Assembly: GCA_018433765.1 (NCBI GenBank)
Contig: JAHDQO010000019.1
Span: 1 to 64,000 of the forward strand
Direction of reading: 5' to 3'
Length of the DNA: 64,000 bases
From: Tissierellales bacterium
Lineage (GTDB): Bacteria > Bacillota > Clostridia > Tissierellales > Sedimentibacteraceae
In this document: positions 1 through 8,654 of the stretch, one piece after another
How the letters are laid out: each line of letters opens with the position of its first letter
Numbering within the stretch: the stretch's first letter is position 1
Notes under the pieces: generated by a model
What the model was told of the DNA's origin: nothing
Seen by the model: the letters and a program-made list of their open reading frames with translations, nothing else
The model's database searches: none
Program-made: the position numbers and the translations under genes

Positions 1-136
1 ATGTTTGAACTATTTGTCCGCCTTCTTTTTCTTTTTCTATTATTAGTGTTTTTAATCTTGCTCTTCCTGCATATAACCCTGCTGATAATCCTGCTGGTCC
101 TGCTCCTATTATTATTACATCATATACATTACTCAT
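1..136 (-). CDS. trxB: Thioredoxin reductase, N-terminal part (runs off left edge)
   Basis: The first 45 codons are present. They start at the ATG complementary to 134-136, behind a GGAGGG ribosome binding site. The N-terminus has a hydrophobic beta strand followed by [16 protein letters not shown], the dinucleotide-binding fold of FAD-dependent thioredoxin reductases, then an EGGQI segment typical of TrxB. In glycine-fermenting Clostridia a TrxB/TrxA pair encoded in the grd cluster delivers NADPH electrons to glycine reductase, and its position directly downstream of grdB fits that role. The rest of the gene is outside the window, so the active-site CxxC cannot be checked. Confidence 0.85.
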   Translation of the reverse strand, partial: MSNVYDVIIIGAGPAGLSAGLYAGRARLKTLIIEKEKEGGQIVQT

Positions 137-192
137 CTTTTCCCTCCTTGATTTTGCAAATGCATTTTGTTATTTATTAGTTCATCGAAATT

Positions 193-222
193 ATTATGCC
201 ATATTATCAACTTTGACGGCAA
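193..222 (-). promoter_or_regulatory. Possible sigma-A promoter for trxB
   Basis: On the minus strand TTGCCG and CATAAT are separated by 18 bp, about 60 bases before the trxB start. The 222-base gap between grdB and trxB would make an independent transcription start reasonable. The hexamers are not perfect, so this is tentative. Confidence 0.35.
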
Positions 223-358
223 GAACTTTTTTGTTTCAAAAGTTAAAAGAAATTAATATATTATAATCATATTTTTTCTAATTGTATCATATTTAGTATA
301 TTTAATCAATTTTTACTATTATGCAGTATAAAATATATTATTTTTAATATATAGTTTC

Positions 359-1669
359 TTAATCTTCAAAAACTGTTTGACCATCTACCTCAGTTGATAA
401 TGCTTTAATAGCTTTTCCAAGGAGTGTTCTTCTTATTACTTTTTCTTCTTCCATAGTTAATGATGGATTACCTAATGGATGAGGAATTGCTATAGCTGGT
501 ACTATTCTGTTTGCACCAACTGTTAAAGATATAGGTACTACTGTACAAATATGTACTACAGGAATACCAACTCTTTCAATTTCTTTTACCATAGTTGCAC
601 CGCAACGTGTACAAGTTCCTCAGGTAGAAGTTAATATAACTGCATCTACACCATCATTTTTTAATTCTTTTGAAAATTCTGCAGCATAAGCTTTAGAGTT
701 AGCTACAGATGTACCATTTCCTGTAGTTGAATAAAAATATCTATGAAGTTCTCCAATTTTTCCTTCTTTTTCAAATTCTCTCATTATATCTACTGGTAGT
801 ACTCTATCAGCATCTTGATTTGCATAAGTAGGATCATATCCACCGTGTGCAGTCTCATGTGTTTCTGATGTTAAATCAGTATAGTTTAAGATGTCATATT
901 TACCATACTTTGATGCACTTGATGATTCAATACGATCTGGATTTCCTTTTGGTACTATACCGCCAGAAGTAACTAAAGCTACTTTAGCTTTTGATATATC
1001 TTTTACAGCTGGATTAGGCTCAACCCTATCAAAGTCAGGCATTGGAAATTCTGTAATGAATTCTTCACCCTTTAATTTTTTTATAAGCATATCTACTGCT
1101 CTCTTTGAACCTCTATCTGCTGCAAAATAATTTTTCCTTATTCCTCGTGACAAATATCCTTCTTCAGAAGGACTTCCTATTTCTTCACCTTTAGCTAATT
1201 TCATCGCTAATGGTGCCATCTTTTTAACAGCTGCTCTCATGCCTGCTGCACTATTCTTAGTTTCTACAATATAAACAGATTTTCTAAACATATCTGCTCC
1301 AGGATTTTCACAATACATTCCTGTAAGCACAGGTATTTTCATTTCTGTTTGAACTGCTTCTGCTATTGTACCGCATGCTACTCCATATCTTCCTGCATTA
1401 AATGCTGGGCCAGCAATAAATATATCTGGATTATATTTTTTTACCATTTGTAAGATTTTCTCTTTTGCTGAATCTAAATTTTCATTAAAATATGAATCTC
1501 CGCATATTATTGTAGCAATAATTTCAGCTTCATCTTTAAATGCTGCTTTGAATGCCATTCCAGGTCCTATGATCTCTTCTCTCACTTCAGGTTTATAATC
1601 AGCTTTTTCTTCGCCACCTATTCCTGCATAAAATTGATTTATATATTGTACTACTTTTATTTTTCCCAC
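359..1669 (-). CDS. grdB: Glycine reductase component B, gamma subunit GrdB (selenoprotein, in-frame UGA)
   Basis: This is the selenoprotein subunit of substrate-specific component B of glycine reductase, which binds glycine with the pyruvoyl subunit and passes a carboxymethyl group to selenoprotein A. The reading frame is interrupted by a TGA at 620-622 and then continues in the same frame. Read as selenocysteine, the protein is 436 residues with Sec at residue 350, the usual length and position for GrdB. The context around it, TST-U-GTCTRCGATMVKE, is the family signature. A hairpin follows the UGA. The start at 1669 begins MGKIKVVQYINQFYAG. It is the third gene of grdX-grdE-grdB. Sarcosine or betaine paralogues (GrdF/GrdH) look similar; the glycine riboswitch favours glycine. 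Confidence 0.95.
594..622 (-). promoter_or_regulatory. UGA selenocysteine codon with downstream hairpin (candidate bacterial SECIS)
   Basis: The TGA of grdB lies at 620-622. Thirteen bases downstream the mRNA can form the hairpin GTTGC-GGT-GCAAC (594-606), with weaker pairing below it. Bacterial SECIS elements sit in the coding region just after the UGA and bind SelB. Position and length fit, but the hairpin has not been checked by folding. Confidence 0.65.
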
Positions 1670-1688
1670 TATTATTCCTCCTTCCTTT

Positions 1689-2975
1689 TTAATATTCTTT
1701 CGCTGTTAATTTATTAAAACCAAGCTCATTTGTAGCTCCAGTAATAGCTTGAAGTTCAACTACAATAGAACCGTCTTCTTTTAAACTGCCGTCAAATCCA
1801 CCTGCTATTGTATTTACAGGCATTATGTCGCCAATAATTTTGTCCATTGGTTTAAGCTCAATTAATTCGTTAGCATTGCCTCCTGTTACAACTGCATCTG
1901 CTTTCTCATCTGCATCCGCTAATGACTGTGAAGCTCCATCTCTTCCAGCATATTCGTCAGTAATAATAACAGTTTTTATGCCTTTTTCTTCAATCTTTTT
2001 GCAGTTCATTATAAGATCAGTATCAGGATTTCCAAAACCTTCTTGAGATATAATTACTCCATCCAATCCAATTTGTTCTGCTAATTTTGCTGTCCAATTA
2101 GATGATCTTTCTTTATCAGCCAAATATACATTTTCATTTGTTATAATTATCCCAACAAAATTTATTTCTTTACCATGTTTCTCAAACAAGTCATGAACTA
2201 CAGGATTATTCAAATGATGATATGTAGTGTTTTTATCACATGCTGAAACACAGTTTCCACTAATTATTGCTCCATCCATTAACTCTGTAGGATTTATTAA
2301 TGTAGATAAAGTTCTTTTCGCATCTACTCCATACACATATGTGTCATGTAATAATCCTTGACTTTGAAGCATTTGAACATATGCAACTTTAGGTAGTTCA
2401 GGATATTTCTTTATACTGTCTACTATAGATAAAGTTTCAAAGGTTTCTACTTCATCAGGTTTTATATCTTTTGCAAGTTTACCTAAGTAAGTTGATGTTT
2501 TTAATCCAGCCATCCTTACTGATTTTTCATGTTCATGTGCTTCTATTCCATCTACAGGCTCACAAGCTAATACTAAGTTATTAAGCTTAGAGAACGGAGT
2601 GTATTCAGCACCTACACCTGCCATATCAATAATTCCTTCTTGAAATCCAACAATCTTTCCTGTTGTAACTACAGCTGAACCCTTAAGCACATTTGTTTTA
2701 CCCATACCTACTGTTTCAACTTTTGAAATTATTCCAGGAAAAATGCCACCTGGTCCTTCTACTTTTACTCTTGGCTCGATTACGTCTTTTACAGGAGTTA
2801 TTCTTATACTTTCACCTGGTTTTGCTATTTCAACTTTTACTGATTTAACGTTTTCATCTTCAAGTATCATAGCTTCAATTTCTTCTTTGTTGACATATAA
2901 TGTACCATTTTCTACTTTTGATAAGTCAGAAAATTTAATGTCATTAATATAAATGTAACCTAATTCTAATTTCAA
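1689..2975 (-). CDS. grdE: Glycine reductase component B proprotein GrdE (alpha and beta subunits)
   Basis: A 428-residue precursor of the two non-selenium subunits of component B. In the family it is cleaved between Asn and Cys, and the Cys becomes a pyruvoyl group that forms a Schiff base with the substrate amino group. The motif ISGNCVSACDKNTTYHH is present, with Asn241-Cys242 at the expected cleavage site. The gene ends 20 bases before grdB and follows grdX, so the three are co-transcribed from the riboswitch-controlled promoter. The start begins MKLELGYIYIND after an AGGTG-type ribosome binding site. No grdA lies between grdE and grdB, unlike several described operons. Confidence 0.95.
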   Translation of the reverse strand: MKLELGYIYINDIKFSDLSKVENGTLYVNKEEIEAMILEDENVKSVKVEIAKPGESIRITPVKDVIEPRVKVEGPGGIFPGIISKVETVGMGKTNVLKGSAVVTTGKIVGFQEGIIDMAGVGAEYTPFSKLNNLVLACEPVDGIEAHEHEKSVRMAGLKTSTYLGKLAKDIKPDEVETFETLSIVDSIKKYPELPKVAYVQMLQSQGLLHDTYVYGVDAKRTLSTLINPTELMDGAIISGNCVSACDKNTTYHHLNNPVVHDLFEKHGKEINFVGIIITNENVYLADKERSSNWTAKLAEQIGLDGVIISQEGFGNPDTDLIMNCKKIEEKGIKTVIITDEYAGRDGASQSLADADEKADAVVTGGNANELIELKPMDKIIGDIMPVNTIAGGFDGSLKEDGSIVVELQAITGATNELGFNKLTAKEY

Positions 2976-3025
2976 AATAGTTCACCTCCATGTTTTTTAT
3001 GAATATATATTAAAAGTTCTCACTT

Positions 3026-3394
3026 TTAATTTTTACTTAATGCACTTTTTATCATTGTTAAATCTATAGTTCTAAAATCATCTAAAACAGCATCTGTCCA
3101 TTCCACTTTTAGTTTTAGAAACTTTTCATATGTAGCTATACTGTTTTCAATAACCATTAGAGAATTATAATTAAGTTTTCCCTTTTTTTTAGATATTATA
3201 ATAGATTTAAAAGGTGTTTCATTTGGTTTTACACTGCTTGCCAAAGGATGCGTTAGTACTTCATGCCCTTCATGCACTTTATTTCTAACTTTGATTAATA
3301 TCTCCTTATATGTAATATCTTCGTACTCAACTAAATATTTGTCTTTAAACATTTCATATACTTTTTTATTATTTGTTATTATTACTATATCCAT
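3026..3394 (-). CDS. grdX: GrdX family protein
   Basis: A small protein of about 122 residues, first gene of the glycine reductase operon. GrdX proteins are conserved beside grd genes but have no settled biochemical role. The sequence starts MDIVIITNNKKVYEMF and is soluble, with no cysteine pattern. I chose the ATG at 3394 because AAAGGTG lies 6 bases upstream; an in-frame GTG at 3403 is inside that ribosome binding site. It directly follows the riboswitch terminator, which supports control of the whole operon by glycine. Confidence 0.85.
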   Translation of the reverse strand: MDIVIITNNKKVYEMFKDKYLVEYEDITYKEILIKVRNKVHEGHEVLTHPLASSVKPNETPFKSIIISKKKGKLNYNSLMVIENSIATYEKFLKLKVEWTDAVLDDFRTIDLTMIKSALSKN

Positions 3395-3420
3395 TATCTT
3401 CACCTTTTATTTTTTGCAAA

Positions 3421-3449
3421 TAAAAAAACAGAAAGCTAATCGCCTTCTG
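3421..3449 (-). terminator. Intrinsic terminator of the glycine riboswitch
   Basis: On the minus strand CAGAAGGC-GATTA-GCTTTCTG forms an 8-bp stem (one G-U pair) followed directly by seven T. It lies between the second aptamer and grdX and is the expression platform. Glycine binding in this class usually prevents termination, so the switch is probably ON with glycine. Confidence 0.85.
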
Positions 3450-3628
3450 CTCTGTTATCAACCTGAGAGATTCTTCCTATTTATAGGAGTTGCTCCTTCG
3501 GTGCATATGCTTTCCAGAGTTTTGTCAGAATACGGTCCTTTTGCCTGAGATCATCGTTGTTAAACGGCTCGTTTAACAGTTTATTCCTTCGGCGCTACAT
3601 AGTAGTCTCTCCCGCAATCATCATCCAA
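3450..3628 (-). promoter_or_regulatory. Tandem glycine riboswitch (two aptamers)
   Basis: The minus strand carries both halves of the classic tandem glycine aptamer. Aptamer 1 has GCGGGAGAGA, GCGCCGAAGGA and CTCAGGCAAAAGGACCG. A short linker leads to aptamer 2 with ACTCTGGAAAG, GCACCGAAGGAGCAA and AATCTCTCAGGT. A stem of variable length (CTGTTAAACGAGCCGTTTAACA region) is inserted in aptamer 1. It lies between a good promoter and an intrinsic terminator upstream of grdX, linking glycine level to glycine reductase expression. Confidence 0.95.
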
Positions 3629-3669
3629 AATACTTATTTAATTTTTAAAATATTCTTAATTTCATTTTC

Positions 3670-3698
3670 ATTATAATATACAGAAAAACATAAATCAA
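3670..3698 (-). promoter_or_regulatory. Sigma-A promoter of the glycine reductase operon
   Basis: On the minus strand TTGATT and a perfect TATAAT are separated by 17 bp. The start point would fall near 3662, about 40 bases before the first riboswitch aptamer, leaving the whole aptamer pair in the leader. Confidence 0.8.
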
Positions 3699-3708
3699 GC
3701 TTTTTTTG

Positions 3709-4812
3709 TTAAATTATTATCAGATTATATTTTCTAGTTCCTAACCCAATTTTTTCAGAATACTCCATTATATGCTGTGCATTTATTTCACTATTTAATC
3801 CTTTAAATTTGTCTTCACCCGGTTCATAATTGCTTTCTAAATCGCTCATTTTATTACCTTGTTGTTTGTTTACTAAATCATATGACGCTTGATCTAAAGC
3901 TACAGGATCAAATGATGCTGCTATACCAACATCATTTACTATTGGTATACCACTCCAACTACAACAATCACAAAGTGGAGTAACATTCATTATAAAGTTA
4001 ATATATGCAACTTTTCCTTTTTTGTTCTTAACCGCACCATATGCATATTCAGCCATTCTCTCAAGGAATTCATCTATATCTGTTTTCCAGTTCATTTTTA
4101 TGGCACCATTTTTACACGCTAATATACATTCACCGCAGCCAGTACACTTATCTTTATCTATCTTCACTTTTTCTTTTACACTTATTGCGTTATGATTGCA
4201 CACTTTTTCACATTGTCGACATCCTGTACATCTTGAAGGTTTAGTTAGAGGTTTTAAAGTACTGTGCTGTTCTTTCTTACCTATTTGTGGCGCACAACCC
4301 ATAGCAAGGTTTTTAATTGCTCCTCCAAATCCTGCTATCTCATGACCTTTAAAATGACTCAAAACTACCATTGAATTTGAATTATAAATTTCTCCGGCTA
4401 TTTTAACTTTCTTAAAATGTTTTAATTCCACTGTTTCTTCAGCATAATTCTTCCCGTTAATTCCATCAGCTATTATGATTGGCGCATTTACAACAGAATA
4501 TGCAAATCCGTTTTCTATCGCTGTTCTAATATGTTTAACACTATTATTTCTTTCTCCTGAGTATAAAGTATTAGTATCCGTTAAAAATGGATAAACAGAT
4601 TTTTCACTTACTTTATCTATAATTTGTTTTACATAAGTTGGATTTATATAAGCTGTATTACCTTTTTCTCCAAAATGAATTTTAACCGCTGTTATATCTC
4701 CTTCTTGAAGTATTTTATCTATACAGCATACACTATAAATCTTGTTTATTTTATTATAAATACTGTCATTATGACCTTTGGAAACAAAATTTGTAAAATA
4801 TACATTACTCAT
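3709..4812 (-). CDS. DUF362 domain protein with two [4Fe-4S] ferredoxin motifs
   Basis: A 367-residue soluble iron-sulfur protein. The N-terminal half matches DUF362 proteins (KIHFGEKGN, FKGHEIAGFGGAIKN, LAMGCAP). Two ferredoxin motifs follow, CTGCRQCEKVCNHN near residue 192 and CTGCGECILACKNG near 222, and DUF362 sequence resumes around the CDCCSWSGIPIV and DPVALDQASYD segments. Proteins of this type are common in anaerobes, with no firmly assigned reaction. It overlaps the upstream transporter gene by 8 bases, so the two are co-transcribed. It is separated from the grd promoter only by a short gap. Confidence 0.85.
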   Translation of the reverse strand: MSNVYFTNFVSKGHNDSIYNKINKIYSVCCIDKILQEGDITAVKIHFGEKGNTAYINPTYVKQIIDKVSEKSVYPFLTDTNTLYSGERNNSVKHIRTAIENGFAYSVVNAPIIIADGINGKNYAEETVELKHFKKVKIAGEIYNSNSMVVLSHFKGHEIAGFGGAIKNLAMGCAPQIGKKEQHSTLKPLTKPSRCTGCRQCEKVCNHNAISVKEKVKIDKDKCTGCGECILACKNGAIKMNWKTDIDEFLERMAEYAYGAVKNKKGKVAYINFIMNVTPLCDCCSWSGIPIVNDVGIAASFDPVALDQASYDLVNKQQGNKMSDLESNYEPGEDKFKGLNSEINAQHIMEYSEKIGLGTRKYNLIII

Positions 4813-6445
4813 CTTCTTTATCCTCTATAGTATTTTTCCTTTTATTAATAACCTCTATAATTGCTAAAGCTACATTAGATGAATGATCTCCAATACGTTC
4901 AAGATTTCCTATCGCATCTAAAAATATTATACCAGCTTTAGGAGAACATACACTATTATTTAATCTTTCTATATGATTCTTTCTTAAACTTTTCTCAAGT
5001 TCATCTATCTTTTCATCTTTTATTAATACTTCTTTACTTACATCAATATTTGCTGTCTTAAATGCTATTAATGATGTTTTATATACTTCTTTTGTTAAAT
5101 TAAACATATTTATTATTTCGTTTTTAGCTTTGTCAGAAAAATTAACATCATTATCTATTTTATATTGTGCAAGTTCAGCAATGTTATCAGCGTGATCTCC
5201 AACTCTTTCAATGTCGTTTAATGTGTTCATCAAAGTAACTAGTATATCTCGTTCCTTATCTGTCAAAGATTTTTTTGTCAAATTTACTAAAAAATCTAAT
5301 ATACAACTTTCTAACTTATTAACATGCTTTTCCATTTCAAAAACTTCTTTTGTTAATTCCTCATCTTTTTCTATAAATGCGTGTATAGCTGTATTATATT
5401 GTCTTTCAACAAGTTTACCCATTCTTAGTAATTCTCTAGATGCTTGAGCAATTGCTATTGGAGGAGTTGCCATAAGTCTATTATCTATATATTTTACTTC
5501 ACTAATTTCTTGTTTTTCTTCTCCCTTAACAATTTTCTCTGCTGCATTTACTATCATATTAGCAAATGGAAATAATACTATTACATTAATAATATTAAAT
5601 AACGTATGAGCATTAGCTATTTGTCTTTCTATAAGTTGAGGTGATATTTTTAGTACGAGAAATTCTATTGGTTCTTTTAAGATAATTAAAAATATTAATG
5701 TTCCAATAACATTAAAAAGCATGTGCATAACTGCCGCTCTTTTTGCCGCTTGATTTGCTCCTATACTTGATATCATAGCAGTTACACAAGTACCAATATT
5801 TTGTCCAAAGATAATAGGAAATGCCATGTCAATAGAAATCATTCCACTACTGGCTACTGAGATAAGAAGTGCTGTTGTAGCACTACTGCTTTGAAGTATT
5901 GCAGTAATTGCAAATCCTGCAAATATACCCACATATGGATTGTTAAAGTTTGTTAAAGCTTCCCTGAAAATAGGTGACTCTCTTAATGGCTGCATAGCCT
6001 CTTTCATTAAAGACATACCCAAAAAAAGTATTCCAAATCCAATAAGTATTTGAGCTGTATCTTTAACTTTCTTTTTTTTACTAGAAAAATACAAAAATAC
6101 TCCTAATCCAATTATTAACGGAGCAATGTCAGTAAGTTCAAATGCTACTAATTGAGCCGTAACTGTTGTACCTATATTAGCTCCCATAATTATTCCTATA
6201 GCTTGTTGTAAATTCATAAGTCCAGCATTTACGAATCCAACAGTCATAACTGTAGTAGCACTACTACTTTGAATTATCATTGTTACTACTGCACCTATAA
6301 GAACACCCATAAGCTTATTTTTAGTAAGTACAGCTAGTAAATTTTTTAATTTGTCTCCAGCAGCTCTTTGAAGTCCATCTCCCATATACGACATACCAAA
6401 AAGAAATAAACCTAGCCCTCCAACGATATCTATTACAATACCCAT
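4805..6445 (-). CDS. Na/phosphate cotransporter family protein with PhoU-like C-terminal domain
   Basis: A membrane protein of about 546 residues. The first 310 residues carry repeated hydrophobic segments and two copies of the QSSSATT motif (MIIQSSSATTVMT and AILQSSSATTALL), the hallmark of the NptA/PNaS sodium-phosphate symporter repeats. The last 200 residues are helical and match PhoU (NDIERVGDHADNIAE and LERIGDHSSNVA). It likely imports phosphate with sodium. I chose the ATG at 6445 (MGIVIDIVGGLG) because an in-frame ATG at 6463 is part of the GGAGG site. It overlaps the DUF362 gene downstream. Confidence 0.9.
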   Translation of the reverse strand: MGIVIDIVGGLGLFLFGMSYMGDGLQRAAGDKLKNLLAVLTKNKLMGVLIGAVVTMIIQSSSATTVMTVGFVNAGLMNLQQAIGIIMGANIGTTVTAQLVAFELTDIAPLIIGLGVFLYFSSKKKKVKDTAQILIGFGILFLGMSLMKEAMQPLRESPIFREALTNFNNPYVGIFAGFAITAILQSSSATTALLISVASSGMISIDMAFPIIFGQNIGTCVTAMISSIGANQAAKRAAVMHMLFNVIGTLIFLIILKEPIEFLVLKISPQLIERQIANAHTLFNIINVIVLFPFANMIVNAAEKIVKGEEKQEISEVKYIDNRLMATPPIAIAQASRELLRMGKLVERQYNTAIHAFIEKDEELTKEVFEMEKHVNKLESCILDFLVNLTKKSLTDKERDILVTLMNTLNDIERVGDHADNIAELAQYKIDNDVNFSDKAKNEIINMFNLTKEVYKTSLIAFKTANIDVSKEVLIKDEKIDELEKSLRKNHIERLNNSVCSPKAGIIFLDAIGNLERIGDHSSNVALAIIEVINKRKNTIEDKEDE

Positions 6446-6468
6446 ATTTAAAATAACCTCCATATAAA

Positions 6469-6939
6469 TTAAACTAAATTAGGAAAATCTAATTGTCTTA
6501 ATGCTTCATATAAAATAATGTTAACTGAATTTGCCAAATTTAAAGATCTTGCTTTTTCCTTGTTAATCATAGGAATTTTAATTATTTGCTCTTTATAACT
6601 TTCATGTATTTCTTTTGGTAAACCTGCTGTCTCTTTTCCAAATACTATGTAACAATCGTCAAAGTATTTTGCTTTGCTGTAAGTCTTTCCTCCTTTTGTA
6701 GATGCAAAATAAAACTTTTTACTCCCTACTTGTCCTATTAGTTCAAAAATATTATCATAGTATTTAATATTAACTAAATCCCAATAATCTAAACCTGCTC
6801 TTTTTAGATATTTGTTACTTACAGAAAACCCCAGTGGTCTAATCAAATGTAAATTTGTATCTGTTGCAGCACATGTTCTTGCTATATTACCTGTATTTTG
6901 TGGTATTTCAGGTTCAAAAAGAACAACATTAAGCGCCAT
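6469..6939 (-). CDS. trmL: tRNA (cytidine/uridine-34-2'-O)-methyltransferase TrmL
   Basis: A SPOUT-fold methyltransferase of 156 residues that methylates the ribose at wobble position 34 of tRNA(Leu). The family motifs are clear: LFEPEIPQNTGNIART at the N-terminus, FGKETAGLP in the middle, and RSLNLANSVNIILYEALRQ forming the knotted SAM site. The start at 6939 (MALNVVLFEPE) has AGAAGGTG 5 bases upstream; a longer form starting at 6972 has no ribosome binding site. Confidence 0.93.
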   Translation of the reverse strand: MALNVVLFEPEIPQNTGNIARTCAATDTNLHLIRPLGFSVSNKYLKRAGLDYWDLVNIKYYDNIFELIGQVGSKKFYFASTKGGKTYSKAKYFDDCYIVFGKETAGLPKEIHESYKEQIIKIPMINKEKARSLNLANSVNIILYEALRQLDFPNLV

Positions 6940-7052
6940 AAATTCACCTTCTCTCTTTAACACAAATGTCATTATAACATCGAAAGCTATGAACTATCAA
7001 CTACCAATTTAAGTATTGAACATAAATATTTATTAATTCATATATATAGTAT

Positions 7053-7610
7053 TTAATTGCTAATAATATTATCATTTTTTATGTCAACATACCATTTATT
7101 GTTCAACATATAAGGTATATGTCCTTCATGTTTTAAAATATCTACTTTATATTGTATGCCTGGAGCAAATCCTGTTAATGCACCCTTAGAACCTATAATC
7201 CTATGACATGGAACAACTATAACTATTGGATTTTTATTATTTGCATTCCCTACAGCTCTGTATCCTTTTTCACAACCAACAGCTTCTGCTATTTGCTTAT
7301 ATGTTTTCAATTCTCCAAATGGTACATTCATTAACTCTTTCCAAACTTTTTTATTGAATTCTGTACCTATTAATGACACTGGTAAATCTAAATCTTTTTT
7401 ATCACTATTTAAATATGCTTCTAATTCCTTACCATAATCACTTTTACTATTTTCTTTAATTATTTTTTCAAAATGCTTTTTCAAATATTCAAAAAACTCT
7501 ATTTCACTATCTTTAACATTAAATTTAACTCTGGTTAATCCTTCTTTTGTATATGCTACAAGCAAATTACATAAACTTGAATTTACTTTTTCATAATAAA
7601 CTGTATCCAC
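7053..7610 (-). CDS. ogt: Methylated-DNA-[protein]-cysteine S-methyltransferase
   Basis: A 185-residue suicide repair protein that moves the methyl group from O6-methylguanine to its own cysteine. The active site IVVPCHRIIGS is intact, with the GNANNKNP helix before it and LTGFAPGIQYKVDILKHEG after it, as in Ogt. The N-terminal ribonuclease-like domain is divergent. The gene is followed within 45 bases upstream by nth, giving a small DNA-repair pair. Confidence 0.92.
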   Translation of the reverse strand: MDTVYYEKVNSSLCNLLVAYTKEGLTRVKFNVKDSEIEFFEYLKKHFEKIIKENSKSDYGKELEAYLNSDKKDLDLPVSLIGTEFNKKVWKELMNVPFGELKTYKQIAEAVGCEKGYRAVGNANNKNPIVIVVPCHRIIGSKGALTGFAPGIQYKVDILKHEGHIPYMLNNKWYVDIKNDNIISN

Positions 7611-7654
7611 TGCTTAACCTCCTTTCCATTGACTTATGTTTCTACACATAGATG

Positions 7655-8284
7655 TTAATTATTATTTAGCTTATAATAATTACAATGTTTTGTAATACTG
7701 CAATTATCACATTTTGGATTTTTGGCTAGACAGGTTTGTCTTCCATGAAATATTAAAATATGATGTGCATCTATCCACATATCTCTAGGTAACTTTTGCA
7801 TTACTTCATCTGACACTTTATCTGGAGTATTGCTTTTTGCTATTCCAATCCTTTTTGTAATTCTAAAAACATGTGTATCAACTGGGAAAGCTGGAATGTT
7901 ATAAGCAACAGCTAAAACTACACTAGCTGTTTTTCTTCCTACTCCCGGTAATTTTACTAGCTCGTCCATTGTTTTAGGTACTTGTCCATTAAAATTTTCT
8001 TCTAAATGTCTACAAAGATTATATATGCTTTTTGATTTATTTCTATATAACCCTATTTTTTTTATTTTTTCTTCTATTTGTTCTTGACTCAGTTTTAAAA
8101 AACTATCTAAATCAGGAAATTGTTTAAAAAGAGTTGATGTAACCTTATTAACACTTCTATCTGTTGTTTGTGCACTTAAAACTGTTGCTATTAAAAGTTG
8201 AAATGGAGTATCATGATTCAGTTCACAATGTGCTTCAGGATAATCTTTCTTAAGTATTTCAATTATTTTTTCTGCTTTATTCAT
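7655..8284 (-). CDS. nth: Endonuclease III
   Basis: A 209-residue bifunctional DNA glycosylase/AP lyase that removes oxidised pyrimidines. The helix-hairpin-helix LPGVGRKTASVVLA carries the catalytic Lys, and FPVDTHVFR carries the catalytic Asp. The C-terminal cluster ligands follow the C-x6-C-x2-C-x5-C spacing (CLAKNPKCDNCSITKHC), so a [4Fe-4S] cluster should form. Length is normal for the family. Confidence 0.95.
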   Translation of the reverse strand: MNKAEKIIEILKKDYPEAHCELNHDTPFQLLIATVLSAQTTDRSVNKVTSTLFKQFPDLDSFLKLSQEQIEEKIKKIGLYRNKSKSIYNLCRHLEENFNGQVPKTMDELVKLPGVGRKTASVVLAVAYNIPAFPVDTHVFRITKRIGIAKSNTPDKVSDEVMQKLPRDMWIDAHHILIFHGRQTCLAKNPKCDNCSITKHCNYYKLNNN

Positions 8285-8363
8285 TTATATTTTTGTATTC
8301 CTTTCATAATAGTTAGTTTTAGATGGTTATTAAATATTTCTGGTCCTTACTTTGTTTTCATTA

Positions 8364-8645
8364 TTATCTAACTTCAACATTATAGTTTGTTATTTCTGCT
8401 CTTGGGTCATTATCAATAAATCCTATAACTTTATTTATAGTATTCTCGGCATGTTTTTTACTATTGGACACTACTACTGCTGCTATAACGCTTCTATTCC
8501 ATTTATCTTGATATTCTATTTCAGCAATTGATACATTATATCTTGATTTTATTCTTTCAATTATACTTTTTAAGACATGTCTTTTTTCTTTTAAGGAATT
8601 TACTTCATAAATTATTATTTCTATATCTACACTACAAATAATCAT
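8364..8645 (-). CDS. DUF503 family protein
   Basis: A 93-residue protein with the DUF503 pattern: an N-terminal strand, SLKEKRHVLKSIIERIKSRYNVSIAEIEYQDKW, then a C-terminal strand pair. The family is often found beside rbfA or repair genes and has no settled function. Start at 8645 follows AAGGTGATGAA. It lies 10 bases downstream of queG. Confidence 0.85.
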   Translation of the reverse strand: MIICSVDIEIIIYEVNSLKEKRHVLKSIIERIKSRYNVSIAEIEYQDKWNRSVIAAVVVSNSKKHAENTINKVIGFIDNDPRAEITNYNVEVR

Positions 8646-8654
8646 TTCATCACC

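Noticed and set aside
359-2975. Betaine or sarcosine reductase instead of glycine reductase
   Set aside because: Sequence families are close, but the tandem glycine riboswitch and grdX favour glycine; kept only as an alternative.
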